Positions 1-11,185 of a stretch of 64,000 nucleotides of DNA are shown in pieces. The notes under the pieces are model-generated. The model was given only the letters and a program-made list of their open reading frames with translations, was not told the origin of the DNA and ran no database searches. Each line of letters begins with the position of its first letter. Within the stretch, counting starts at the first letter, position 1. A program made the position numbers and the translations under genes. The DNA is taken from contig CM057468.1 of assembly GCA_030035585.1 (NCBI GenBank), positions 55,424,145-55,488,144 of the forward strand. The letters are read 5' to 3'. This DNA is from Dugong dugon. Taxonomy: Eukaryota; Chordata; Mammalia; Sirenia; Dugongidae.

Positions 1-637
1 TATCTTGAGGTCAATCCCAAACCCTAGTGAACAATCTAAATGCCTTTTCCTAAATTTTACGTGGAAGTAAGTTGATGAGAATGTGCCAGGAACAACTAAC
101 TTTGCTTTCCAGAGTGCCTATGATCTCATTTGATTAACTATTTAGATTGGCTGCAAAATGCCTCCAAGATGATTTGATGGTTTAATTCTTGGCCTTGTTG
201 CACCCTAATAATTTGCTTGCCAAATTGTTTATGGCTACTTCATATACAGCCTGACTTTCTCTGGCACGCTGAGTTCAAGTGTAGTCCTCAGGGATGGAAA
301 TAATAATCTCCAAATGTTATCATTTGTATTGTTAACTGAAGTGATTTTAACTGTTGAGAGAATATGAACCAGGTCTAGAAGTCAAACATTTCAATGGCTT
401 ATACAAATTCTCAGTTCTTAGATATAATGACTCTTTATGTCTGCCTGCACATTACTGCAGTGACCGTGGGTCTTTGAGATTCAGGATTTTGTAGAATCTC
501 TTCCTGGAAAGTAGGCCACAAGTCTGTGCCTTAGCTTGGAGTTCATCATTTCCTTCAACCTTTATGCTGCATTTAGGGCATGTAGCTCCTTTGCTGCAGC
601 TGGTAAGAATTTAGTTGAGAGGTTGTATCACATGCTT
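1..637. other. Unique AT-rich DNA, nothing recognised
   Basis: No repeat family, long open frame or RNA gene is evident here. It ends where a MIR begins. It may be intergenic or intronic; the window cannot tell. Confidence 0.5.
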
Positions 638-885
638 AAAAATTAAGAGTCAGGAGCCAGACTGCTTGGGTTCAAATCTTTCTCTGCTGTTACCTCTCCA
701 AGTGCCCTAAGAAAGTTATCTAAATTCTCTGTTATCTAATCTCTTTGTGTTTCACTTCCTTTATCTTTAAAACAAGGGCTTCAAATAATATACACAAGTA
801 GTGTACAATACTCCTAGAGTCGGTCTAATAATTGAGTGAGTTATCATCTGCAAAGCACTTGAAGTCCTAGAATGTAGCAAGGGAC
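638..885 (+). repeat. MIR SINE (ancient mammalian tRNA-derived)
   Basis: The core has the MIR order: 'agccagactgcttgggttca', then a run resembling 'ctctgctgttacctctccaag', then 'tctttaaaacaagggc', then a tail with 'gcaaagcacttgaa'. MIR is a fossil family mobilised by L2. This copy is strongly diverged and has no readable target duplication. The family call rests on remembered consensus. Confidence 0.75.
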
Positions 886-1095
886 TACTGTGTGTTAGCT
901 ACTATTGTCTTTATGATTTTATTCTTGTTTTCTTCTTTCACTTGCATCTTAGTGGGCAGGATGCCTTTGATTGGTGATTTTTGCTTTTCTTAGAACGCAA
1001 CCCTAAAAATAAAGAAGTGAATACATGCGCACAAGGTACTCTTTCTTAAGATTTACACAAAGTTTACTGCAGTGTTCTGGTGTTACACATGGTCA

Positions 1096-1215
1096 AGGTG
1101 ATATTTACCAGCTTCCTCACTATAACTCTTTGTGGTACATTAATATTATCATCTCCATTTTACAGATGTGCAACCTATAGCTGGAGAAGTAATGCATATC
1201 AATCGAGGTTGTCCA
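1096..1215 (-). repeat. MIR-like fragment, antisense
   Basis: The phrase 'atctccattttacagatg' followed by a weakened 'gaggcacagagaagtaa'-type segment is the antisense MIR signature. The copy is short and degraded, so the subfamily is not assignable. Confidence 0.5.
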
Positions 1216-1606
1216 ATAGGTCATGTGAGTGCTTCCCATAGCTAACATTTTCAGTCTTCTTGGGGAAGGATGTTAGATTGTTGTACAAAGCACCTGGCTA
1301 AAATGTAAATTAACAGAAAAAGTTTATTTGTAAACTTTAATAATTTTATTTCTGATAGTGTCATTATAATGCCATTTGTACAATAATTCTTTCAAGAAAA
1401 AATAGTAATGTCTCCTAGTATCAATAATGACGATAAAGGTCAGTCCATTCTTTCTTTTTTCTATTTTTTGATTGTTTGTTGTATGCTTGTTTACAAGAAG
1501 TGGCAATAATTTGTGCCAGTTCTATATGAAGCAAAAAATATTGTGGAACTTGGGTTTGCAGAGGAGCTTATATTCTTAAGCCTAACATTATAATATAAAA
1601 TATGAG

Positions 1607-3701
1607 CACCAATCTTTTTTTTAAAATTGTTGTAGTTTAAGTGAAACTTTACAATTCAAGTTAGTCTGTCATACAAAAATTTATACATACATTGTTACAT
1701 GACTCTAATTGCTCTCCCTATACTGTGACAGCACACTCCTCCTTTCCACCCCTGATTTCCCGTGTCTGTCCAACCAGCTTCTGACTTCTCATCTGCTTTC
1801 TCATCTCACCTCCGGACAGAAGCTGCCCATTTAGTCTCACATATCTTCTTGAGCTAAGAAGCACACTCTTCACAAGTATCATTTTTTTGTCCCACAGTCC
1901 AGTCCAATCTTTCTCTGAAGAGTTGGCCTTGGGAATTGTTTTAGCTCTGGGTTGACATACATTCCAGGGGCCATGCTTTCTGGGGTTCCTCTAGTCTCAG
2001 TCAGACCATGAAGTCTGGTCTTTTTACTAGAATTTGAGTTCTGCATGTCACCTTTCCCTTGCTCCATCACGGACTCTCTTTTGTGTTCCTTGTCAGGGCG
2101 ATCTCTGGTGGTAGCCAGGCACCATCCAGTTCCTCTGGTCTCAGGCTGATGAAATCTTCGGTCTACGTGGCTCTTTCTGTCTCTTGGGCTAATACTTTCT
2201 TGTGTCTTCGGTGCTCTTCATTCTCCTTTACTCCAGGTGATTGGGACCAATTGATGAATTTTAGATGGCCGCTTGCAAGCTTTTAAGACCCCAGATGCCA
2301 CTCACCAGAGTAAGATGCAGGACATTTTCTTAATAAGCTTTGTTATGCCAATTGACTTAGATGTCCTCAGAAAGCATGGTCCCCAGACCCCTACTCCTGC
2401 TACTCTGTCTGTCAAAGTGTTTGACTGTATTCAGGAAACTTCTTAGCTTTGGTTTAGTCCTGTTTTGCTGACTTCTCCAGTAGTGTGTGCTGTCCTTCCC
2501 TTCACCTAAGATAATTCTTATCTACTGTCTAGTTAGTGAATAACCCTCACTCTCCGTCCCCGTCCTCATAACCACCAAAGAATGTTTTCTTCTGTGTTTA
2601 AACCTTTTCTTGAGTTCTTATAATAGTGGTCTTATACAATATTTGCCTTTCTGTGACTGACTAAATTCACTCAGCATAATGCCCTCCAGTTTCCTCCATG
2701 TTATAAGATGTTTCACAGATTTATCATTGATCTTTATCATTGTGTAGTATTCCATTGTGTGAATATACCATAATTTGTTTATCCATTCATCCATTGATGG
2801 GCACCTAGGTTGTTTCCATCTTTTTGCTATTGTGAACAGTGCTGCAGTGAATGTGGGTATGCATATATCTATTCACGTGATGGCTCTTATTTCTCTAGGA
2901 TATATTCCAAGAAGTGGGATTGCTGGATCGTATGGTACTTCTATTTCCAGCTTTTTAAGGAAGTGCCAAATCAATTTCCAAAGTGGTTGTACCATTTTAC
3001 ATTCCCGCAAACAGTGTATAAGTGTTCCAGTCTCTCCACAACCTCTCTAACATTTATTATTTTCTGTTTTTTGGATTAATGCTAGCCTTGTTGGGGTGAG
3101 ATGGTATCTCATTGTGGTTTTGATTTGCGTTTCTCTAATGGCTAATGATCCTGAGCATTTCTTCATGTATCTGTTAGCTACCTGTATGTCTTCTTTGGGG
3201 AAGTGCCTCTTCATATCCTTTACCCATTTTTTAATTGGGTTGTCTTTTTGTTGTTAAGGTTTTACAGTATCTTGTAGATTTTAGAGGTTAGATGATGATT
3301 GGATTTGTCCTCGCCAAAAATTTTTTTCCAGTCTGTAGGTTGTCTTTTTACTCTTTTGGTGAAATCTTTTGATGAGCATAAGTATTTGATTTTTAGAAGC
3401 TCCCATTTATCTAGTCTCTCTTCTGGTGCTTGTGCGTTGTTTCTTATGGTTCTTATTCTGTTTATGCCATGTATAAGGGCTCTTAGCTTTGTCCCTATTT
3501 TTTCTTCCATGATCTTTATCGTTTTAGATTTTATATTTAGGAATTTGATCCACTTTGAGTTAGTTTTTGTGCATGGTGTGAGGTATGGGTCTTGTTCCCA
3601 TTTTTTGCAGATGGATATCCAGTTATGTCAGCACCATTTGTTTAAGAGACTGTCTTTTCCCCAATTAATGGACTTTGGGCCTTTATGTGAACACCAATCT
3701 T
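1607..3701 (-). mobile_element. 5'-truncated L1 LINE, antisense, with 10-bp target duplication
   Basis: The element body is 1617-3691 and is flanked by 'caccaatctt' at 1607-1616 and 3692-3701, the expected mark of target-primed reverse transcription. Its poly-A tail appears as a T run at the left end. From left to right the + strand holds the reversed 3' UTR (about 1617-2720) and then the C-terminal end of ORF2 (about 2720-3691). The 3' UTR matches those of the two large L1s at 21.4-22.7 and 24.3-25.3 kb, so this is the same afrotherian L1 lineage. Only about 2.1 kb of a roughly 7.5-8 kb element was copied. Confidence 0.92.
2720..3691 (-). pseudogene. L1 ORF2 C-terminal fragment
   Basis: This is the end of the L1 endonuclease-reverse transcriptase protein, downstream of the RT catalytic core. 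The longest open piece (3262-3510) reads residues such as KWELLKIKYLCSSKDFTK, typical of the segment between RT and the C-terminal cysteine motif. Closer to the stop, the reversed frame encodes the region resembling 'cysteine motif - DEWI..' seen in the copy at 23882-24256. No ATG or EN/RT catalytic residues are present, so it is a dead remnant of the 5'-truncated insertion. Confidence 0.85.
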
Positions 3702-4305
3702 ACTGAGAGAGTTTTAGTAAAAACTAAGTGTGATTTGAATGTGAAGGGGCCAAAAGCTTCTTATTAGAGGGCATACTCACTTATAAGGTAGATACACTCC
3801 TCATCAGGTACATGCTTACTAGAAGTTCTTAATTAATTCTTGAGAAATTATAAATTTTTTAAACACTCTAACTTTCTCAAAGCTACTCAAACAGTGGAGT
3901 CTGAAATTATCAATGTGGGTAAATATTGTGAACCCTGAAAGGTACTGTTGAAGTAAGAATATGTTGCCTAGAAGGCCAGGCACAGTAACTCCTAAGCTAA
4001 GGAAATTTTTCTTGGATGAGAGAGCACCAGAGAGAAGGGTACCTAGGGAAAGGGATACATCATCTCTAAGGTGGAGGGCAAGAGAAGGGTCCCATTAGAA
4101 TTCTGTGGAAGGCTGGGGATAGGAATGGATAGAATGAAATCACTCAGGCGCAGAGTGTTGCCTAAAAGGAAATAAGGGCCCCATACCAGTCTGTATGGTT
4201 TATTAATGCTTCACATATAAAAATAACGTTAGAACCTCCAATTTTCTAGTTCCAGGGACAGATCATAGTACATAACTCCATGACTATTACAGTTTTTTCA
4301 GATAT
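3702..4305. other. Unique DNA, nothing recognised
   Basis: The segment lies between the truncated L1 and an antisense SINE. No repeat family or convincing open frame was seen. Confidence 0.4.
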
Positions 4306-4498
4306 AGTTGTTGGTTGCCATCGATTCTTTCTCATGGGGACCCTGTGTGTGCAAAGTAGAACTGCTCTATAGGGTTTTCAAGGTTGTGAACTTTCAGAAG
4401 CAGATCTCCAAGCCTGTCTTTCAAGGCACCCTTGGGCAGGTGGAAACCACCAACCTTTCGGCTAATAGTTGAGCCATTAACAGTTGGTGCCACCCAGC
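4306..4498 (-). repeat. Afrotherian tRNA-related SINE, long form, antisense
   Basis: Read on the minus strand it starts with a tRNA-like head ('ggtggcaccaactg', then 'ttaatggctcaac'). It continues through 'agatctgcttctgaaag' and 'gagcagttctactttgc' to the RTE-like tail 'atcgatggcaacc'. The long form retains the middle segment that the shorter copies in this window lack. Confidence 0.85.
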
Positions 4499-5074
4499 CA
4501 AAAGAAAAGCTAAAGTTGTGGAACTGCAGTTTCTTTTAGCAGGCAATTAAGTTGTTAAGAAGCCTTAAGACTGAAAAGTATACACTTTAAGGATATTTAA
4601 AAAAATCTACTACTGTGATATTATAATATATAAGAGAAGCACAGACATAGACCTGCACGGATAATAGCAGTACTGAGTTTCTGTTCTGTGAAAATATTTT
4701 GTCAGTTTATTCTTCCACTAATAAGACTCAAAAGACTTCATCATCAAAACTAGACACTAAAAGACTCTCTTTTTTTTCTCCCCTTGAGATATCTGTGAGT
4801 CATTCTTTAACATAAAAATATTTACAAGTCCACTACCTTGAATAACATCACTTTTTAAAAACAAATATTAATTCACGTAGTGAATACATATGATTTTTCC
4901 AGACCCTTTAATTACAGGAAACAGTTCATTAATTGCATGAATTACATCGTGCATCCACATAGGGATTATCGACTAAAAGCAGACACTTGGATAATGGCAT
5001 TTCTATTACGTCTACCTGATGGATCCATGATTTTTGGAAAGGCATAAAAATGATGACAGGTTTATGATCTGACA
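4499..5074. other. Unique AT-rich DNA
   Basis: No repeat signature or coding signal was recognised. Confidence 0.4.
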
Positions 5075-5445
5075 TTGTTCTTGTTTTTAGGTGCCGTTGA
5101 GTCAGTTCATGCTCAAGCAACCCTATGTACAACAGAAGGAAACACTGCCCAGTCCCATGCTATCTTCACAGGCATTGTTACATTTGACCCCATTGTTGCA
5201 GCCACTGTGTCAATCCCTCTTATTGAGGGTCTTCCTCTTTTTTGCTGACCCTCTGCTTTACCAAGCATTATGTCCTTGTCCAGGGACTAGTCCCTTCTGA
5301 TAACATGTCCAAAGTATGTGAGATGAAGTCTTGCCATCCTTGCTTCTAAGGAGCATTCTCTCTGTACTTTTTCCAAGACTGACTCGTTTGTTCTTCTGGT
5401 AGTTCATGGTATATTCAAAATTCTTTGCAAACATCTCCCATAGGA
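5075..5445 (-). mobile_element. RTE (BovB-like) LINE 3' end, antisense
   Basis: It begins with the reversed tail 'ttaggtgccgttgagtcagt', continues through 'cactgtgtcaatccctct' and 'gagggtcttcctctttt', and stops near 'tatattcaaaattctttgc'. The same order is found in the larger antisense RTE at 34.1-37.3 kb. It is a severely 5'-truncated copy of about 370 bp. Confidence 0.85.
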
Positions 5446-6440
5446 GATGATATTTTGTTTTCCTAAAGTCAGTTAGTCATAGAGGTAAATGTTGAGTATA
5501 CTGTACTTCAAGTTTGTATGATTTTAAATATCAAATCATGAATGGGTTATATAATTCCCTGTTTCTATGCATAGTTAGTAAAAATATAAAATTTTTTATT
5601 TTTTTAATTCACAGTACTTGACAGAGTTTCAATACATTTAAACTTGCACTATGCCTTTTGCCAACCAAAATATTAAAGCACGTAAAGAGACCCCCATCTG
5701 TAACAACCCATATATTTATGCAATAAACATTATTGTAGCTAGGCTTACAATTTACTACGTGTTTTCTACTCATAAAGGATGGTATTTAATTCAATATACT
5801 TAAGACTATAGTTGTTAGAACTTGCCAGATAGCTGAACTGTTCAAAGATTACTTAAAGGTAAACAGATTCAGAGGACCCAAAATGTATTAAGAAGATGAA
5901 ACATTGCATATTATATAATCTATTTATTAATTTCAAAGACCAGGATTTTCTTAGAAACTCCCTGACTTGTGTTCACATGGAAGGTTGAGCAGCACAAATG
6001 GTATTTTATAAAGATATAATATTAAAGTCCCTCTCTAAATCTTAAATTGTTTCCAGTAAAAGGGACAGACTAAATAACCAGAACTCAGTTACTTAATTTA
6101 CAGTTAATATTTCATCTAATAAGGAAATGGACTTAATGTGGGAAAAATAATATAACTGGCATACTTCTTATCCAATTTCATTGTAAACTTGCTTCATATT
6201 TAGAGATTTACCAGAAGCTATGTTGTAGCATTAGTAAGCTGGGGCATGAAATAGTAAATACCAACTGTAAGAATTTTGGTAACGTCCTAACCTCTCGGTG
6301 ATTAATCACTCATGAAAATTATTTATAGTGTTATTTCTATTATGTCACCAAGTGCTTAATATTTCAGCATGAAAATAATCCAACTCATTTTATTTTTAAT
6401 GCAATTTCTTTTTCCCATTAAGAACAAAGCAACAAAATAC
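5446..6440. other. Unique AT-rich DNA
   Basis: About 1 kb of AT-rich sequence with no recognisable repeat or gene. Its right edge abuts the first copy of a local duplication. Confidence 0.4.
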
Positions 6441-6780
6441 CTTTTTTGTTTTTCAATGACAAGGGGAAAGAGTATGGAATTCTTTATTAGCACCGACCAG
6501 ACCTGAGTATATATACACAAAATGGCTCCAGAATTAATGGAATACCAATTATAACACCTAATAACAACCACAACAAATCTATAAATACTGCTTATCTCAA
6601 GTTCACCAGTTCACTGCTGACATTTACATTGCTATATTCAAAGGAAATAAGTATTCAGTCATTATCTTACTTGACCATCAGTTGCCTCATTGGCTATTTG
6701 GCAGCCTAGAATTTCAGAAAGGGAGAAGCTGAGAATATCTCTGGGGGTTCCACTTTATCTGTATTACTCGTATATTTTAT
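6441..6780 (+). repeat. Local duplication, copy A (with internally deleted RTE remnant)
   Basis: The left part (6441-6523) matches 7779-7860 and the right part (about 6560-6780) matches about 25806-26007; I judge roughly 90% identity by eye. Between them lie only 27 bp of RTE coding sequence (6524-6550, starting 'ggctccagaattaatgg') and the RTE tail 'cacctaataacaaccacaac'. In copy B the same junctions enclose the whole RTE/L1/L1 nest. Copy A therefore carried the same RTE insertion and lost its middle. Confidence 0.85.
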
Positions 6781-6823
6781 AGTCAATAGAATTATTTCAA
6801 AAGAATCCTTGTAAGATCAGATT

Positions 6824-7045
6824 CCTCAATCATGGCACTATTGACATTTTGTTCTGGGTAAGTCTTTGTTGCAGGGGGATATTTTGTGATTACAAGATGT
6901 TTAGCAGCAACTATGGCCTCGATTCACTAATACCAAGAGCACCTTGTCTCCCCAGTTGTGGCAACCAAAAACGTCCACATACGTTTCCAAATGTCCCTTG
7001 GAGGGCAAAATCACCCCTGGTTGAGAAGCACTGCTGTAAGAGACT
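6824..7045 (-). repeat. MER5A (non-autonomous hAT-Charlie DNA transposon)
   Basis: The order 'ctattgacattttg', 'ctttgttgcagggggat', 'ttagcagcaactatggcct', 'gtggcaaccaaaaacgtcc', 'ggttgagaagcactg' follows antisense MER5A. The copies at 47431 and 60128 show the same modules. It is an old, diverged copy. Confidence 0.8.
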
Positions 7046-7778
7046 AAACGTCTTCGATTCTTAGATGCTGAATCGCTTAGCCTTTGGAGGTTGACCCAAG
7101 AATAGACTTAAATCTTATGGTCCTGGGTCACATTTCTCTTTATCCAATGTTAGCTCATCTCACTCATTCTTGTAAGAGTAATGTGACCCATTTCTTGGCA
7201 TTATTAATTTTTATGACTTAGTGCAACAATGGTTCTGTAATTACAACTGGCCCTGTTGCTTGCTATGTGTGCACTTTACAGAAATAGTGAGATTTTTAAT
7301 GACATTTTCCCTAAGCATCACAAATTGTGACAGAGGGTGCATATTTACAACAAGTGTATTTTAAAATGGTGCTTTTATTCATGCCTCCAGGGTCTGCATC
7401 AATAAATTGATATATGTTTTGAAGTCACAAGAAAAATTAAGCAATATCAGAGAGTGAATCTATTCAAACTTGCTTGCATTTCCCTGGCCTATTGGGCTAG
7501 AATATTTCTGAACCTCTTTCACTGGCCACCCTTCTTTCCTCAGTCCAACACATTTTCTCAGGGATGTATTTATGAAAACAAAAATACACAGGCCTTTCAA
7601 ATGTTACTAAAATTTTATTACACTGAAGATGCTTTCTCCTAACAGATTTCTCCCTTTTTTTCTTTCTAACATACACACACACACAAATCCACACATGTTC
7701 TGTGCCAATGGAAACCAAAGGTAAATGAAATTACAAAGAGAAAGTTGGAAAAACTTTCTAAGTTTTTGGTGTTATTGC
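7046..7778. other. Unique spacer between duplication copies A and B
   Basis: No gene was recognised. A short imperfect (AC)n tract lies at about 7672-7700. With the MER5A it makes up the roughly 1 kb that separates copy A from copy B. Confidence 0.4.
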
Positions 7779-7860
7779 TTTTTGTTTGTTTTTCAATGAC
7801 AAGGGGGAAAAAGTATGGAATTCTTTATTAGCACCAACCAGATCTGAGTATATGTACACA
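7779..7860 (+). repeat. Local duplication, copy B, left arm
   Basis: It matches 6441-6523 with a handful of substitutions. It ends exactly where the 5'-truncated RTE begins. The right arm resumes about 18 kb away at about 25806 because of later insertions. Confidence 0.85.
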
Positions 7861-8784
7861 AAAAGGCTCCAGAATTAATGGAATACCAATTGATATGCTT
7901 CAACAAAGAGATGCAATGCTTGAAGCACTTACTCTATGACAAGAAATTTGAAAGACGAGTACCTGGCCAACCAATTGATATAGACCCATATCTGTGTCCA
8001 TTCCACAGAAAAAGATCCAACAGAATGCAGAAATTATCAAACAGTATCATTAGTATCACATGCAAGCAAAATTTTGCTGAAGATAATTTTAAAATGGCTG
8101 CAGCCATACATTGACAGGGAGCTACCAGAAATTCAAGCCAAATTCAGAAGACTACATGGGACGAGGGATATCATTGCTGATGTCAAACAGATCTTGGCTG
8201 AAAGTAAAGAATATCAGAAAGATGTTTTCCTGCATTTTATCAACTATATGAAGGCATTCAACTGTGTGAATCATAACAAATTATGGATAACACTGTGAAG
8301 AATAGGCATTCCAGAACACTTAATTATGTTCCTGCAAAACCTCTGTACGGATCAAGAGGCAGTCGTTCAAACAGAACAAGAGGATACTGCATGGTTTAAA
8401 ATTAGAAAGGCGTGTGGCAGTGTTGTATTCTTTCACTTGACTTATTGTATCTATATGCTGAACAAATAATATGAGAAATTTGACTATATGAAGAAGAATG
8501 CAGTATCATTAGTGTAGGAAGACTCATTAACACCTGTGATATGCAGATGATACAACCCTGCTTGCTGGAAGTGAAAATGACCTGAAGAACTTATGCTGAA
8601 GGTAAAAGACTACATCCTTCAGTATGGATTATATCTGAACATAAAGAAAATGAAAAATCCTCACAACTAGATCAATAAACAACATAATCATAAATGATGA
8701 AGAAAGTGAAGCTGTCAAGGATTTCATTCTTGTTGGATTGGCAATCAATGCCCATGGAAGTAGCAGTCAAGAAATCAAACAACA
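7861..8784 (+). mobile_element. RTE-1 LINE (BovB-like), 5'-truncated, first segment
   Basis: This is the outermost element of the nest. It starts inside the coding region at 'ggctccagaattaatggaat' and runs through the RT domain to 8784, where L1-A is inserted. It resumes at 25310. The join is certain because 'gaaatcaaacaaca' is present at both 8771-8784 and 25296-25309. The RTE sequence totals only about 1.4 kb out of an 18-kb span. Confidence 0.93.
7878..8784 (+). pseudogene. RTE reverse transcriptase fragment
   Basis: This is a decayed RT domain of the RTE/BovB type. The readable frame 8074-8298 has the block ending NHNKLWITL that all three large RTE copies share. The catalytic YADD is still visible around 8539-8556 ('tatgcagatgatacaacc'), but in a different frame from upstream parts. 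Frameshifts and stops separate the blocks, and L1-A then splits the gene. The N-terminal endonuclease is missing owing to 5' truncation. Confidence 0.85.
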
Positions 8785-10508
8785 GGCAGAGCCAACATGG
8801 CGCTATAGGCAGAAGCACCACCTGTCCCTCTACAGCAAAGACCCGAAAAACTAAGCAAAGCAGTACAAAAGTCAATCCTGGAACCCTAAGTGTCAAATGA
8901 AGAGATAAAGAACTCAGCTAAGCATTGAATGGAATAAGAAACTGACAGAGAACAGAGAATAAGGAGAGCTACGGAGTGGAGGTCCCCCACCAGCTAGCGC
9001 CACATGGACTCACCATCTTAGATCCCTCAGCCACCAAGAATGGTGGACAGAGAGTACAGGAAGACAACTTCATGGAGCTCCCAGCAGAAGACAGAGCAAC
9101 TGCTAACCAGGGATACATGATTTCCCACCCCTCACATTTCTTCCCTATGCATGGCCTTTGCCGCTTTCCGGCAGGCCAACTTTGCTCTGCCAGAGAGAAT
9201 CTGGCTCCTTGCTGCTTGAATTGGCCCCACTCCCACAGGCCAGCAATTTCAGTGTCATTTTGTTGTTGTTGTTGTTGTTTGGCTTCTTTTGTTTCTTCTC
9301 TCTCTCTCACCTCCTTTCTTTCCTTTCTCCCACCCAGCTGGTGCCGTGTGCCATCTCTGCTCCTTCTTGATGGGCAAGCCACACTGCTCAACTGGGGAGC
9401 CACTTCCTGGTCCATGCTACTATGCTGGTGGGCTCCCTTAGGGCATTTTTTTTCTTGGTTTCTTGCCTCTCTCTACCTTCCTTCCTTTACTTTCTCCAGA
9501 ACACCTGGCCACATGTGCTGTTCTGCCACTTTTAGATGAGCTGTGCCACATCACTCATTTCAGGAGCCGCTGGCATATGACTTCCCTGGTCTGTGCCACC
9601 ATGCCAGTGAGCTCCCTCAGGGCTTTTTTTTTTTTTTTGCTTTTTCTTTCTTGGTTTCTTGTCTCTCTCTACCTTCCTTCCTGTCCTTTCTACCAAACAC
9701 CTGGCCGTATGTGCCATCTCTACCACTTTTTGACAGGTTGTGCCACACTGCTTGGCTGGGGAGCCACTGGCACATGGCTTCCCAGGTCCATGCCACAAGG
9801 CCAGTGGGCTTTCATGGGACATTTTTTTTTTTTTACTCAGTTTCTTGTCTCTCTTTACCTTCCTTCTTTTCCTTTCTCATGACCACTTGGCAGTGTGTGT
9901 CTTTTTTTTTTTTTTTCCAGTTTCTTATCTCTCTTTCCCTTCCTTTCCTTTCTCTCACCAACCTAGCTGAGTGTGCTGCCTCTGACACTTCTTGATGGGC
10001 TGTGTCACTCTGCCTGGCTAGAAAGCCACTGTCACATAACTTACCTGGGTCTGTGCCGCTACACTGGCGAGTTCCCTCAGCAGTATTTTTTTTTTTTTTT
10101 TTTTTGCTTCTGTTTCTCTCTCTTCTTTCTCGTCTTTCCCACACCCACTTAGCTCCACACAGCATATCCTCCTGCTTACCTGTACTGTTTGCTGAACGCT
10201 GCACCCCAGATCGACACAGGCATGGACCAGAGGGCCCTGCCCTGCACTGCTTTCTGGCCCTGCCCTGTCTGCCCCAGTACATACCACAAATGACCCATTC
10301 CTGCCCCTCACCCTCTGCTGGACCTGCCCTGCTGCACCATAGCTAAGCAACTGGCCCTGCCGAGCTGGACAAGGTGAGAAGTATCATGTCACAGACGAGC
10401 AAACAACAAAGAACGCCCAGCTGGCCTGTCCAGACATAACCAACTAGAACAAAAAAGCAGGGTAAAACAAACAAATCTATAATAAATAAAAGAAGAAAAT
10501 AATTCCTG
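8785..10508 (+). promoter_or_regulatory. L1-A 5' UTR / internal promoter region with ~190-bp monomers
   Basis: L1 5' UTRs carry the internal promoter. Here the phrase 'gtttcttgtctctct' or a close variant, followed by 'accttccttc', recurs at about 9291, 9458, 9654, 9840, 9920 and 10112. Most spacings are 167-196 bp, and one unit is shortened to 80 bp. Each unit also repeats 'ctggggagccact', a 'ccatgcca'-type motif and a T run of 8-24 bases. This is a tandem monomer design, analogous to rodent L1 promoters. Long open frames here, on both strands, are by-products of pyrimidine richness. Confidence 0.8.
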
Positions 10509-11185
10509 AATGTCCCAAAGACAATAGACAATATAAAAACATATTATTTAAAAAAAAAAAAAAAAAAAAAAGGACAGGATGGCTCCAGAAAGCATCCAAA
10601 ATAAAACAACAGATAAACTTCTGGTAGAAGATTTTTTGAGGAAAAATCAGAGAAAAGAATGAAGAAAAATGAAGAAACCCTGAAAATGATGTGGCGTACA
10701 ATCAAAAGAAGAAATCTGCATGTGATTGGAGTTCCAGAACAGGGAGAGAAAATGGAAAACAGACAGGAGCATTGAAGATTTGCTGACAGAAAACTTCCCA
10801 AATATCATGAAAGATGAAAAGCTGACCATCCAAGAAGTTCAACGAACCCCATATAGAACAGACACCAAAAGAAAATCACCAACATATATAATAGTCACAC
10901 TTGCTAAAACCAAACACAAATAAAGAATCCTGAGAGCAGCTCAAGAAAAATAAAAAGTCACATACAGAGGGAAAACAATAAGACTAAGCTCTAGTTAGTC
11001 AGCAGAAACCATGCGGGCAAGAAGGCACAGGGATGATATACATAAAACCTTGAAAGAAAAAAATGCCAACCAAGAATAATATATCCTGCAAAACTCTTGC
11101 TCAAATATGATGGCAAAATTAGGACATTTCCAGATAAACAGAAATTAAGGGAACATGTAAAAACCAAACCAAACTTACAAGAATT
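10509..11185 (+). pseudogene. L1-A ORF1, coiled-coil region deleted
   Basis: ORF1p is the trimeric RNA-binding chaperone of L1. Compared with L1-B ORF1, the N-terminal leader is present ('aggacaggatggctccag'). The sequence then jumps, near 10630-10650, to the part just before the RRM. About 340 bp encoding the coiled coil, which drives trimerisation, are missing. An A run of more than 20 bases lies in the leader at about 10552-10571. Downstream, 10726-10923 reads the conserved block around EVQRTPYRTDTKRKSPTYI, and the C-terminal domain follows with frameshifts. It is non-functional. Confidence 0.85.

Noticed and set aside
9291-10112. Regularly spaced repeats as a possible CRISPR-like array or satellite
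   Set aside because: The units are long (~190 bp), diverged, T-rich and confined to an L1 promoter in a mammalian genome.
8969-10350. Several overlapping open frames of 96-187 codons on both strands
   Set aside because: They lie in the pyrimidine-rich, tandemly repeated L1-A 5' UTR. Open frames on both strands there come from base composition; no domain or start context supports them.
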